64,000 nucleotides of DNA from Mycolicibacterium flavescens (GTDB lineage: Bacteria; Actinomycetota; Actinomycetes; Mycobacteriales; Mycobacteriaceae). The notes below the pieces were generated by a model. It ran no database searches. It was not told the origin of the DNA and saw only the letters and a program-made list of their open reading frames with translations. Both the position numbers and the translations under genes were made by a program. Of this stretch, positions 24,914 through 33,692 are shown one piece after another. How positions within the stretch are numbered: the stretch's first letter is position 1; each line of letters begins with the position of its first letter. The stretch lies in NCBI GenBank assembly GCA_900637135.1, contig LR134353.1, forward strand, positions 3,782,001 to 3,846,000, given 5' to 3'.

Positions 24914-26674
24914 TCAGCGAGCGCCGCGCACAAGGCGCCCCGGCCGGGCGCCCGTGTCGACGCCGTCGCGGCGCGTCACCACGCCGCTGACGATCGTCGC
25001 GGTGTAACCGGAGGCGCCCTGCACCAACCGCTGTCCCCCCGCAGGCAGGTCATAGGCCATCCGCGCGGGATGCAATGTCAGCGCATCCATGTCGATGACA
25101 TTGACGTCGGCCTTCTTGCCTACCTCGATGACGCCGCGATCGGTCAGCCCGAACAGCTGCGCGGTGTCGTGAGACTGTTTGCGCACCACGTATTCCAGCG
25201 GAAGCTTGTCACCGCGGTGGCGGTCTCGCGCCCAGTGCGTGAGAAGGAACGTGGGATACGACGCGTCGCAGATCATGCCGCAATGTGCGCCGCCGTCGGA
25301 CAACCCGACCACACCCGCCGGATGCAGCAGCATCTCCCGGATCGCGTCGTGGTTGCCGTAGAAATAGTTGTAGAACGGCAGCATCAGCATCGCCGTTGCG
25401 TCGTCCTCGAGCATCAGGTCGTACAACGTGGTCAGCGGGTCCTCACCGCGGTCGCTGGCGATCTTGTCCACGGTGCGTTCGACCGTCGGTTCGTAGTCGG
25501 GCGGATCGCCCAGCGCATAGATGCGACCCAGCGAGTACTGCACGAGCGCGAACATGTTGTCGAACAACACATTCGGATCGGGCGGCAAGTCCTCCTCGGC
25601 CAGGATCGCGGCCTTGACCGCCGGGTCCGCCAGGCGCGCGGCCAACTCTTCGCGGCTGCATTCGGCCTTCAGCTTGCGGAAGGTCGGCCGGTGGGTGAAG
25701 GCGTGATGGCCCGGGAAGCCGAACAGCATCCCGAACGGGCGCGCGGCGATCTGCGGATAGAGTTCACTGCCTGACGCATGGGCCACGGCCGAGATGTCGA
25801 GCTGTTCGCGCCACAGGTCCGGCGCCGCATCGACCTGGATCATCCCGAACGAGATGGGTCGGTCAATCTCGGCGGCGAGACGCTTCATCCATTCCAGTTC
25901 CTTCTTGGGCGCGATGATGTCCTCGCCCGCGACCCCCTGCGGCGCCAGCTCGAACACGGCCCGCCCGCCGGCGGCCATGGCGCGGCCGAGGCCGAACAGT
26001 TCGTCTTCGGCGGCGAAGGTGCCCGGAACCGGTTCACCGTCGATGGCCCGGTGCCCCAGCGTGCGCGACGTCGAGAAGCCCAGCGCACCGGCCTCGATGC
26101 CCTGCTGCACGAGGCGGGCCATCGCCGCGATGTCCTCCGGTGAGGCGGGCTCGTTGCGGGCTCCGCGCTCCCCCATCGCATACGCGCGCACCGCGCCGTG
26201 GGCGATCTGGCTGCCCACATCGATGGCGAAGTCCTGCTTTTCGACGACATCGAGGTATTCGGGATAACTCTCCCACCCCCACGAGATGCCCTCGGTGAGC
26301 GCGGTGCCCGGGATGTCTTCGACGCCCTCCATCAACCCGATCAGCCATTCCTCGTGGCCTGGCCGCACCGGTGCGAACCCGACGCCGCAATTGCCGGTCA
26401 CCACGGTGGTCACCCCGTGGCCGCTGGAGGGCTCGAGCAAGCTGTCCCAGCTGACCTGCCCGTCGTAATGGGTGTGGATGTCGACGAAGCCCGGTGCGAC
26501 GACTTTCCCGGTGGCATCCATCGTCTCGGCGGCTTCGCCCTCCAGCGGAGCGTCGCCGTGTCCGCGGCGACGGACTTCGACGATCCTGCCGTCCCTGATG
26601 CCGATGTCGGCGGTGTACCGGTCCGCTCCTGTGCCGTCGACGACGGTTCCGCCGGTGATTTTCAGGTCGAACAC
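24914..26674 (-). CDS. D-aminoacylase-like amidohydrolase (N-acyl-D-amino acid deacylase family)
   Basis: A 586-residue metal-dependent amidohydrolase. It starts FDLKITGGTVVDGTGADRYT, has the metal motif PGFVDIHTHYDGQ near residue 65, GNCGVGFAP, and the second metal histidine region in GGAHCGMICDASYPTFLLTHW, with a C-terminal small beta domain typical of N-acyl-D-amino-acid deacylases. Many actinobacterial members act on amides or hydantoin-like rings that are not D-amino acids. It is divergent from the second Rieske gene with a palindrome between them, which suggests shared control by the TetR at 28076. Confidence 0.85.
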   Translation of the reverse strand: MFDLKITGGTVVDGTGADRYTADIGIRDGRIVEVRRRGHGDAPLEGEAAETMDATGKVVAPGFVDIHTHYDGQVSWDSLLEPSSGHGVTTVVTGNCGVGFAPVRPGHEEWLIGLMEGVEDIPGTALTEGISWGWESYPEYLDVVEKQDFAIDVGSQIAHGAVRAYAMGERGARNEPASPEDIAAMARLVQQGIEAGALGFSTSRTLGHRAIDGEPVPGTFAAEDELFGLGRAMAAGGRAVFELAPQGVAGEDIIAPKKELEWMKRLAAEIDRPISFGMIQVDAAPDLWREQLDISAVAHASGSELYPQIAARPFGMLFGFPGHHAFTHRPTFRKLKAECSREELAARLADPAVKAAILAEEDLPPDPNVLFDNMFALVQYSLGRIYALGDPPDYEPTVERTVDKIASDRGEDPLTTLYDLMLEDDATAMLMLPFYNYFYGNHDAIREMLLHPAGVVGLSDGGAHCGMICDASYPTFLLTHWARDRHRGDKLPLEYVVRKQSHDTAQLFGLTDRGVIEVGKKADVNVIDMDALTLHPARMAYDLPAGGQRLVQGASGYTATIVSGVVTRRDGVDTGARPGRLVRGAR

Positions 26675-26717
26675 GATTACTCCTCCGCATCCGGATGTCA
26701 GCCGCTAATGTCGGGCA

Positions 26718-26734
26718 CTGTAACACCGTTACAG
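26718..26734. promoter_or_regulatory. Perfect 7-3-7 palindrome, candidate TetR operator
   Basis: CTGTAAC-ACC-GTTACAG lies between the divergent amidohydrolase (44 bases from its ATG) and Rieske gene (32 bases from its GTG). The TetR gene at the end of the Rieske unit is the natural candidate to bind it and control both directions. Confidence 0.6.
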
Positions 26735-26766
26735 AAGCTTCGCGGCGACTTCGGAGAGGACCGTTC

Positions 26767-28110
26767 GTGACACACACAGCGCAAGAAGTCCGACGCGAAG
26801 ATGCGATCGGCACCCCGCCCGCGCGGCCCACCCTGGTGCCCGCCGAGCGGTACTATTCGCCCGCATTCGCTGCTCTCGAGATCGAACGCATGTGGCCCAA
26901 GGTGTGGCAACTGGCCTGCACGACTGATCACGTCGCCGAGCCTGGCGACTACTTCGAATATCGCTGCGGCCCATACTCCGTGCTGATCGTCTGCGGCGAC
27001 GACAGCGTTCTGCGGGCGTTTCAGAACGTCTGCCGGCATCGCGGCAACTCACTGTGCTCCGGGGCGGGCTCGGGTCTGCGCGAGCTGCGGTGCGGGTACC
27101 ACGGCTGGACGTGGGATCTCGGCGGATCGCTGCGGCGGGTACCGAACCGCAAGGGGTTCGGCGCATTACACATGTCCGAGCTGCCGCTGGTGCCGGTCGC
27201 CGTCGACACCTGGGAACGGCTGGTCTTCGTCAACCTCGATGTCGACGCGATGCCGCTGCTCGACTACCTCGAGGCGATGCCCGCCGATGTGGAATGGTGC
27301 AGGCTGGCCGACTTCCGCTGCTACGCCACGATGACGATCGACGTCGACGCCAACTGGAAGACGATCGTCGACGGCTACAGCGAGACCTACCACATTCAAA
27401 CCCTGCACCCTGAGTTGCATCGCTGCATGGACGATGTCTACGCCCCACAGACGATCTGGGGACACACGGGCAAATCCGAACAGCTGTACGGGGTGCCGAG
27501 CCCCCACTTGAAACAGTCGGTCAGCGACGACGAGGTGTGGGACGCGTACGTGTGCACGCAGGGCGCATTGATGGGCGTCGAGGAGGGCACCCCGCTGCCC
27601 GACGACCGCGAAGCCGGCGCGTCGGTCGCCGATGTCATCGCCGCCCGCACACGCGCATTCGCCGCATCCCGGGGTGTCGACCTGCAATGGGCGGACACCG
27701 AGCAGATCATGCGGCTGCACCAGTACAACGTGTTCCCGAACATGACGCTGCTGATGAATGCCGACCACCTGACGGTGATGACGTCACATCCGGGATCCGA
27801 TCCGGACCGCGGCGAATTGGTGATGCTGCTGTGGACACGGATGGCGCCAGGCTCGCCACGTACCAAGCCCGTCGACGTGCGCATGAAGGCCGAAGACGCC
27901 CACCCCGGACTGGTTCTCACCCAGGACATCTCGGTGTTGGCGGGTCTACAGCGGGGCCTGCACCAGCCGGGCTTGAAGCACCTGACGCTGTCCAACGAGG
28001 AGCGCCGCGTGATCAACATGCACCGCAACCTCGAGCGCTACCTCGACCTGCCCGAGCCCGAACGGATGACCGGGGGTGAGCCCGGTGGCGACACGACGGA
28101 CGGCCGCTAG
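26767..28110 (+). CDS. Rieske non-haem iron oxygenase, large subunit (second copy)
   Basis: A 447-residue Rieske oxygenase. The cluster ligands are C89-x-H91 (VCRHRG) and C109-x2-H112 (CGYHGW); the mononuclear iron site is D202 and E206 in VDGYSETYH with H209 and H214. The start is GTG 26767 behind GGAGAGGA; an upstream in-frame ATG crosses the operator and was not used. It is not closely similar to the oxygenase at 4233. No reductase or ferredoxin is adjacent. The substrate probably relates to the divergent amidohydrolase. Confidence 0.87.
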   Translation: MTHTAQEVRREDAIGTPPARPTLVPAERYYSPAFAALEIERMWPKVWQLACTTDHVAEPGDYFEYRCGPYSVLIVCGDDSVLRAFQNVCRHRGNSLCSGAGSGLRELRCGYHGWTWDLGGSLRRVPNRKGFGALHMSELPLVPVAVDTWERLVFVNLDVDAMPLLDYLEAMPADVEWCRLADFRCYATMTIDVDANWKTIVDGYSETYHIQTLHPELHRCMDDVYAPQTIWGHTGKSEQLYGVPSPHLKQSVSDDEVWDAYVCTQGALMGVEEGTPLPDDREAGASVADVIAARTRAFAASRGVDLQWADTEQIMRLHQYNVFPNMTLLMNADHLTVMTSHPGSDPDRGELVMLLWTRMAPGSPRTKPVDVRMKAEDAHPGLVLTQDISVLAGLQRGLHQPGLKHLTLSNEERRVINMHRNLERYLDLPEPERMTGGEPGGDTTDGR

Positions 28111-28717
28111 GGGCCAGGAGGCGGTCAACGCAGAGGTCATCCTCGACGCCGCCGCCAGGATGATCGAACTGCACGGGGTGGACGGCTTCACCATGCGCGG
28201 GCTGGCCGAGCAGCTCGGGGTGGCGGTGACCTCGATCTACTGGCACGTCGGCGGCCGCGACAAGCTGTTCGACAGTCTCGTGGACCGGCTGCTCGACGAG
28301 ATGGCACATCTGCCCACCGACGGTGACAACCCGGTCGACCGCATCGCGTCACTCGCGCATGCTCAACGCCGGGCTCTGATCAGTCGACAACATCTGCTCG
28401 CCATCGCCCACGAACGTGACCAGACGCCTCGGCTGTTCCTGCCGGTCCAGCAGGCGCTGGCGGCCCACCTCGCCGAGCTCGGCGTGACGGGCCAGGACGC
28501 CGCCCTGGTGCTGCGCGCGGTGGAGGTGCATGTCATTTCGTCTGCGGTGATGCAGTTTTCGGCGGTGCGCGGTGAGAAACATGACGAGGAGGACCCGTCG
28601 CTGTGGACCGATGACTGGCCCGACCGTGCCCTCGTGCAAGCGCTGCAGTCACCCACCGACTATGACGCGGTGTTCGCCTACGGCCTCGAAGCGCTGCTGG
28701 CCCCCCTGCGGCGCTGA
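28076..28717 (+). CDS. TetR-family transcriptional regulator
   Basis: A 213-residue TetR protein with the HTH at about residues 35-62 (FTMRGLAEQLGVAVTSIYWHVGGRDKLF). The C-terminal TetR_C-like domain carries the ligand pocket. It starts at a GTG inside the last 35 bases of the Rieske gene (another GTG lies nine bases on), so the two are co-transcribed and the palindrome at 26718 is its likely operator. The inducer is unknown. Confidence 0.85.
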   Translation: MSPVATRRTAARGQEAVNAEVILDAAARMIELHGVDGFTMRGLAEQLGVAVTSIYWHVGGRDKLFDSLVDRLLDEMAHLPTDGDNPVDRIASLAHAQRRALISRQHLLAIAHERDQTPRLFLPVQQALAAHLAELGVTGQDAALVLRAVEVHVISSAVMQFSAVRGEKHDEEDPSLWTDDWPDRALVQALQSPTDYDAVFAYGLEALLAPLRR

Positions 28718-28721
28718 ACGA

Positions 28722-29132
28722 CTATGCCGGGGTGTAGCGCAGCATCGTCACGTCGTGCTCGGGGTAGTCGAAGAACACGGGTTTGACCCGCATCCCGACT
28801 CTCAAGTCGCCGGGTTCGACGTCGACCAGCTCGGTGGAAAACCGCGGTCCCTCATCCCATTCGACGATCGCCAGCAGCTGAGGCACCGCATCGGCGAAGT
28901 GCGGCCCGACGGGCCGGCGCGCCACCGTGTACGAGTACAGCGTGCCCATCCCGGAGATCGCGCGCCACTCGAGGTCGTCGGCGAGGGTCTTCGGCGCTCG
29001 GACCCTCGGATAGAACACGTACACATCCGATGACGGCGAATACTGGATCCGAATGCGGTGCTGGGCCAGCGCATCCCAAAAAGGCGCAGTGGTCGGGGTT
29101 TTCACCGGCATGGGCCGCTCGAAGGTAGTCAC
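28722..29132 (-). CDS. DUF35 OB-fold protein without zinc-ribbon cysteines
   Basis: A 136-residue DUF35-type protein. The N-terminal helix FWDALAQHRIRIQYS and the OB-fold strands (GMGTLYSYTVARRPV, VPQLLAIVEWDEGPRFSTEL, VKPVFFDY) are clear, but the rubredoxin-like zinc ribbon that normally follows the helix has no cysteines at all (YSPSSDVYVFYPR). DUF35 proteins pair with thiolase-like proteins, as in the ChsH2-Ltp2 aldolase. The thiolase-like gene starts upstream in the same direction with a 3-base gap, so a complex is likely. The start is GTG 29132. Confidence 0.85.
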   Translation of the reverse strand: MTTFERPMPVKTPTTAPFWDALAQHRIRIQYSPSSDVYVFYPRVRAPKTLADDLEWRAISGMGTLYSYTVARRPVGPHFADAVPQLLAIVEWDEGPRFSTELVDVEPGDLRVGMRVKPVFFDYPEHDVTMLRYTPA

Positions 29133-29135
29133 GGG

Positions 29136-30344
29136 TCAGTCTCCCTCGAGGATCAGGGCGGTCTGCTCGGACAGGATTCCGCCGTTACCGGACACGAACG
29201 CGCGATTGCAGTCGGACAACTGTGCGGCGTCGGCCCGGCCCATGATCTGGCGCGTCGCATCGCAGACGTGGTGCATTCCGCCCGCGAGACCGGCCTGGCC
29301 GAAACCGAGTTGGCCACCGGCGGTGTTGAGCGGGAAGTCCCCGCGGAACGTGAGGTCGTGGTCGGCGACGAACTGCATGCCCTTGCCCTTCTCGCAGAAC
29401 CCGGCGTCCTCCAGCGACAGCAGCACGGTGATCGTGTAGCAGTCGTAGATCGAGACCATGTCCATATCGGTGCGGGTCAGATCGGTCATGCCGAAAGCGG
29501 TCGCGGTGGCCTCCGCCATCGGGGTGTGCAGGAGATCGGCCGCGTACGTGGGGGTCTTGAACGGGACGTGCTCGCCGAAACCCTTGATCCACACCGGCCT
29601 GTTCCGCGCTCGCCTGGCGATGTCCGCGCTCGCGACGACCACCGCTGCGCCGCCCACACACGGCATCACGATCTCGAGCATGTGCAACGGGTCGGCGATG
29701 ATCGGGCTGTTCAGCACGTCGTCGACGGTTAGTGGTTTGTCCTTCCAGATCGCGCCTTCGGTGTGATTGGCGTTGACCCGTTGATCGACGACGATCTTGG
29801 CCATCGCCCGCTCGTCGTAGCCGTACACCGCTCCGTAGCGGGTGGCTACCTGACCGTACGGCCCGTTCTGCCCCAGGTTGCCGTACGGGATCTCGAATTC
29901 GGCCTGCGGAGAACCGTACTGATTGCTCGACGAACCGAAGAACACGGCGTCCACCAACGGCTTCGGCTTCTTCTCCGACATCGGCGTGATGTAGCGCGCA
30001 GGCAGCGCACACAGCACCACGTCGCACAAGCCGAGCTCGACCGCCGCGGCCGCCCGCCACACCATCGCCGCCGCGCTCGCCCCGCCGAGGTCGACGAGCT
30101 CGGCGAAGTTGGCTCGCACGCCCAGGTATTCGGCGATCGTGGACGGTACGAAGATCTCCGACTCGGCCAGGTGTGAGGTGACGATGCCGTTGACGAGTTC
30201 CCCTGAGAGCCCGGCGTCCTGCAGCGCAGCCGAGGCCAGCTCCGCCCACTGCTCGAGGGTGAACGGCGCCGGGGTCGCCTTGTTGAACCGCTCGGGCGGC
30301 AGTTCGACGTAGCCGACGATCGCGGCTTCACCACGTAGTCCCAT
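29136..30344 (-). CDS. Thiolase-like protein, probable Ltp2-type aldolase/lipid-transfer protein
   Basis: A 402-residue thiolase-fold protein. The position of the nucleophilic cysteine reads DLGGASAAAMVW (GGAS at 87-90), so the catalytic Cys is missing, while the C-terminal glycine-rich loop TAGGQLGFGQAGLAGG is retained. This matches the non-thiolytic Ltp/SCPx-like branch. Y300 and Y303 in SIYDCYT are candidate active-site tyrosines by analogy with Ltp2, which performs retro-aldol cleavage of acyl-CoA side chains with a DUF35 partner. The downstream DUF35 gene fits that model. Confidence 0.85.
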   Translation of the reverse strand: MGLRGEAAIVGYVELPPERFNKATPAPFTLEQWAELASAALQDAGLSGELVNGIVTSHLAESEIFVPSTIAEYLGVRANFAELVDLGGASAAAMVWRAAAAVELGLCDVVLCALPARYITPMSEKKPKPLVDAVFFGSSSNQYGSPQAEFEIPYGNLGQNGPYGQVATRYGAVYGYDERAMAKIVVDQRVNANHTEGAIWKDKPLTVDDVLNSPIIADPLHMLEIVMPCVGGAAVVVASADIARRARNRPVWIKGFGEHVPFKTPTYAADLLHTPMAEATATAFGMTDLTRTDMDMVSIYDCYTITVLLSLEDAGFCEKGKGMQFVADHDLTFRGDFPLNTAGGQLGFGQAGLAGGMHHVCDATRQIMGRADAAQLSDCNRAFVSGNGGILSEQTALILEGD

Positions 30345-30364
30345 GGGTGTCCTTCTTCAGTTGA

Positions 30365-32584
30365 TCACTTGCGCGGGAGCCCGAGGATCATCTGGGCGAT
30401 GATGTTGAGCTGAATCTCCTTGGTGCCGCCTCCGATCAGCTCGGCGGGCACTCGCAGATACGGCTGTACGACGTCGGATTCGGCGGCCATCGCCGATCGG
30501 CCCGCCGAGCCGAGGGTTGCCGGGAACGTGCGTCGCAGAAGCACGTTCATCGCAACCTTGGCGATGCTGGACGCCGCGCCCGAAGCCTGCCCGTCGAGCA
30601 GCCGGATGGTCTCGCGCACACCGAGTGCTTTGATCGCGTTGGCGTAGGCGTCGAGTTCCCCCAGCTCGCGCAGCGCGTCCTCGCGCGGCCTGTCGGGTGC
30701 CGCGGCGCTTCGACGCAGTGGCGCTGCCCGGTCGTACTGCACGTAACCACTGATGGCCGAACGCTCTTCGGCCATGGTGGCGATGGCCAGCGCCCACCCC
30801 CCGGTCGGCTCGCCGAGCAGCATCCCGTCGGGGACGAAGACGTCGTCGAGGAAGACCTCGTTGAACTCCTGTTCCCCGCTGGCCTGCTTGATCGGCTGGA
30901 CTTCGATCCCGGGTGAGCGCATATCGATGATGAAGTAGCCGATGCCGCGGTGTTTCGGGGCCGTCGGATCGGTCCGGGCAAGTAGCGCTCCGTAGTCGGC
31001 CCGGTGCGCCGATGAGGTCCAGATCTTGTGCCCGTGGATGCGCCATCCGCCGTCGACCTTGGTCGCCCGCGTGGCCAATGCGGCGAGATCCGAACCCGCA
31101 CCCGGCTCGCTGAACAGCTGGCACCACGCCAGTTCGCCGCGCTGGGTGGGCGTGATGAGCTGCTGCTGCAGCTCTTTGGAGCCGGCCTTGATCAGTGAGG
31201 GCAGGATCCACTCGGCGATTCCCAGCGACGGTCGTACCACCGAGGGCCGCTTGCCGAACTCCTCGTCGATGATCAGTTGTTGCAGCGGGCTGGCGTCGAT
31301 TCCCCAGGGCGGCGGCCAGTGCGGGGCGATCAATCCCGCATCGGCGATGGCGGTGCGCTGCGCGCCCGTGGCGAAGTGCTCGTAGTCGCCTTGACGCCCC
31401 GGGCCATCGTTGCTCAGCGCCGCGGCCTCCTCGAGGGTCTCGGCGATCCGAGCCCGGAACGCGGATTCGGCATCACCGAGGTCGACCGAGAAATCGCGTT
31501 CACCAGTGGCGGCCAGTTCACCCAGCCGCTTGGCCCAGCGATTCCTCTCCCCGATCGACGCGGACAGGCTGGTGGCCCGCCGCCAGTAGAGGTGCAGGTC
31601 GTGTTCCCAGGTGAAGCCGATGGCGCCGAACATCGTCAGCGTGTCCAGGGCAAGGTCCGGGCACGGCGCGACGGCCATCAGCGCAGCGCCGGCCGCGGCC
31701 ATCGCGTGTTGGTCGATCGGTTCGGACGCCGCGCGCACCGCATCCCAGGTCGCCGCGCTGGCCAACTCGCTGTTGACCAGAAGCATTGCGGCGCTGTGCT
31801 GCAGCGCCTGGAACGTGCCGATGAGCTTGCCGAACTGTTCGCGCGTGCGCAGATGCGCGGTGGCGGCTTCCACACACCACTGCGTGATGCCGACGGCCAC
31901 GCTCGCTGTCAGCGCGGTGGCAAGGTACTCGGCCCGCCGGGCGTCGATACCGTTGAGAACGTCGGTCTTCTCGACCGGATAGTCGGCAAGACGCAACCTG
32001 CCGAGGTCGGTCAACAGGTCGGTGCCGCGCACGGATTCGACGGCCGCCGCGGGATGCGTCGTATCGATGGCGAGCCAGATGTGGTCCCCGCGGTCGCCGA
32101 CGGCACAAACCAAAGCCGTTGTCGCCGCACAAATCCCCGCGATCAGGTCCGAGTCGCCGTTGATCGACCACCGGTGCCCGTCGTCGCGGGCAGTGAACGT
32201 CGAGTCGCCGGGCAACGCCAACGCGGCCGCGTCGCCGTCGGCGAGGCGGGTCAGCAACGCTGTGGTCGAAGGGGTCGGTTCGGCCAACAGGGCGACCGCG
32301 CCCGTCGCCACGGTCGGCAGCAGCGGTCCGGGAAGCGATGTCCTGCCCGCCGCCTCGAGCACGCAGGCGGCGTCGAGCAGGGCGCCGCCCTGACCGCCGT
32401 AGCTCTCGGGCAGGTGCACGGCGTGAAATCCGTTGGTGACGAACTCCTCCCACCAAGACGGCAGGCGGCCCTGCGCAAGCAGGTCGAAGGATTCGCGGGT
32501 GCCCGACACCGGGGCGCGCCGCACCGCGAACTGCGCGACCGACTCGCTGAGTTCCCGTTGTTCGGGGGTCAGGGCCAGGCTCAC
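30365..32584 (-). CDS. Double-length acyl-CoA dehydrogenase (two fused ACAD domains)
   Basis: A 739-residue protein made of two acyl-CoA dehydrogenase units joined head to tail. The first (about 1-370) has an ALTPEQRELSESVAQFA start and HLPESYGGQGG; the second (about 385-739) has WCQLFSEPGAGSDLAALATRA, the FAD region and the end motif ELIGGGTKEIQLNIIAQMILGLPR. Steroid side-chain ACADs such as ChsE1-ChsE2 are heterotetramers of two different subunits sharing FAD; here both would be in one chain. The GTG start overlaps the epimerase stop by GTGA. Confidence 0.88.
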   Translation of the reverse strand: MSLALTPEQRELSESVAQFAVRRAPVSGTRESFDLLAQGRLPSWWEEFVTNGFHAVHLPESYGGQGGALLDAACVLEAAGRTSLPGPLLPTVATGAVALLAEPTPSTTALLTRLADGDAAALALPGDSTFTARDDGHRWSINGDSDLIAGICAATTALVCAVGDRGDHIWLAIDTTHPAAAVESVRGTDLLTDLGRLRLADYPVEKTDVLNGIDARRAEYLATALTASVAVGITQWCVEAATAHLRTREQFGKLIGTFQALQHSAAMLLVNSELASAATWDAVRAASEPIDQHAMAAAGAALMAVAPCPDLALDTLTMFGAIGFTWEHDLHLYWRRATSLSASIGERNRWAKRLGELAATGERDFSVDLGDAESAFRARIAETLEEAAALSNDGPGRQGDYEHFATGAQRTAIADAGLIAPHWPPPWGIDASPLQQLIIDEEFGKRPSVVRPSLGIAEWILPSLIKAGSKELQQQLITPTQRGELAWCQLFSEPGAGSDLAALATRATKVDGGWRIHGHKIWTSSAHRADYGALLARTDPTAPKHRGIGYFIIDMRSPGIEVQPIKQASGEQEFNEVFLDDVFVPDGMLLGEPTGGWALAIATMAEERSAISGYVQYDRAAPLRRSAAAPDRPREDALRELGELDAYANAIKALGVRETIRLLDGQASGAASSIAKVAMNVLLRRTFPATLGSAGRSAMAAESDVVQPYLRVPAELIGGGTKEIQLNIIAQMILGLPRK

Positions 32585-33588
32585 ACGGACCCCCTGCCGG
32601 ACCGGCGTGATGTTCGGAAGAACTGCGCGGCCGCCGCGATCGCGTCGGGCGTCGGCGACGGCTCCCAGCCCAACTCGCGTACCGCCTTCGAGTGGTCCAT
32701 TACAGACATGATGTTCATCAGCCGGATGTTCAGCGGTGTCAACAAGGTGTCACGGCCGCGGAGCCGGGCGATCCAGCTGCTCGGGTAGCTCGCGGCTGCC
32801 ATCAGTGCGATCGGCACGCCGCGTCGTGGGGGCTCGACTCCCACTGCGCCACAACCGGCTTCGAAGATCTCCCGCGCGGTCATCCACCGCTCGGAGACGA
32901 TGTAGCGCTCACCGATCCGGCCGCGCTCACCCGCGAGGATCATCGCCCGCGCGGCATCCTCGATGCCGACGGTCTCGCTCTCGAAACCGTCGATGTAGAA
33001 CGGCAGCTTGCCGCGCACGGCCGCCGACAGCAGCGCCCCGTGCGGGGTCGGCAGCCAATCCCCCGGCCCGTAGGTGTTCGAGACGCACATCGCGACGGCG
33101 GGAAGACCCTTCTCGGCGCTGTAGCGCAGCACCATCTGCTCGGCCTGCACCCGGCTGCGGACGTAGTCGCCGCCGATGTCGAGCCAGTTGTGAGCGGTGG
33201 TTTCGTCGACGGGGCCGTCGCTGGAGCGGCCGATGGTGGCGATCGAACTGGTGAACACGAAGCGGTGAAGTCCCGCGTCGACGGCGACATCCAGCACGGC
33301 TTGTAAGCCGTCGACATTGGTGCGCCACATCGGCGTGGGGTCGAGCAGCCACGGACGCGCGTCGACGACGCAGTAGTACACGACATCGCATCCACGCATC
33401 GCGGAGCGCACGCCCTCCGCGTCGAAGATGTCGCCGCGCCGGATGTCGACCGGCAAGCCGTCGATGCCGCGGGTCGAACTGGTCGGACGAAGCAGCACGC
33501 GCACGTCGTCGCCGCGGGCGACCAGTTGCTTGGTGACGTGGGAACCCAAGAAGCCGCTGGCGCCGATGACGAGCTTCTTGGGCGTCAC
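32581..33588 (-). CDS. NAD(P)-dependent epimerase/3beta-hydroxysteroid dehydrogenase-like protein
   Basis: An extended SDR of 335 residues from GTG 33588 (VTPKKLVIGASGFLGSHVTK). The nucleotide motif GASGFLG, an active-site region with SSIATIG and the pattern DYVRSRVQAEQMVL, and the GxxYIVSE-type C-terminal part fit 3beta-HSD/NSDHL-like enzymes; the usual YxxxK tyrosine appears in DYVRSR with R in place of K, which should be checked. An in-frame ATG at 33660 would give 24 more residues but would translate through a perfect palindrome at 33623-33641, so I prefer the shorter form. Confidence 0.8.
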   Translation of the reverse strand: MTPKKLVIGASGFLGSHVTKQLVARGDDVRVLLRPTSSTRGIDGLPVDIRRGDIFDAEGVRSAMRGCDVVYYCVVDARPWLLDPTPMWRTNVDGLQAVLDVAVDAGLHRFVFTSSIATIGRSSDGPVDETTAHNWLDIGGDYVRSRVQAEQMVLRYSAEKGLPAVAMCVSNTYGPGDWLPTPHGALLSAAVRGKLPFYIDGFESETVGIEDAARAMILAGERGRIGERYIVSERWMTAREIFEAGCGAVGVEPPRRGVPIALMAAASYPSSWIARLRGRDTLLTPLNIRLMNIMSVMDHSKAVRELGWEPSPTPDAIAAAAQFFRTSRRSGRGSV

Positions 33589-33622
33589 CGGTGGCCGGCC
33601 AATCGCGTCCCTCTCCACTCCC

Positions 33623-33641
33623 ACGAGACGCAACGTCTCGT
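33623..33641. promoter_or_regulatory. Perfect 8-3-8 palindrome, candidate operator of the divergent TetR
   Basis: ACGAGACG-CAA-CGTCTCGT lies between the divergent epimerase (35 bases from GTG 33588) and TetR (52-67 bases from its ATGs) genes. The symmetry and size are typical of TetR operators, and it should govern the epimerase-ACAD-thiolase-DUF35 operon. Confidence 0.65.
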
Positions 33642-33692
33642 CTTGCCAAAGATTATGCATCCTGTCACCATCTGTAAAGCCGACCCCCTCAG

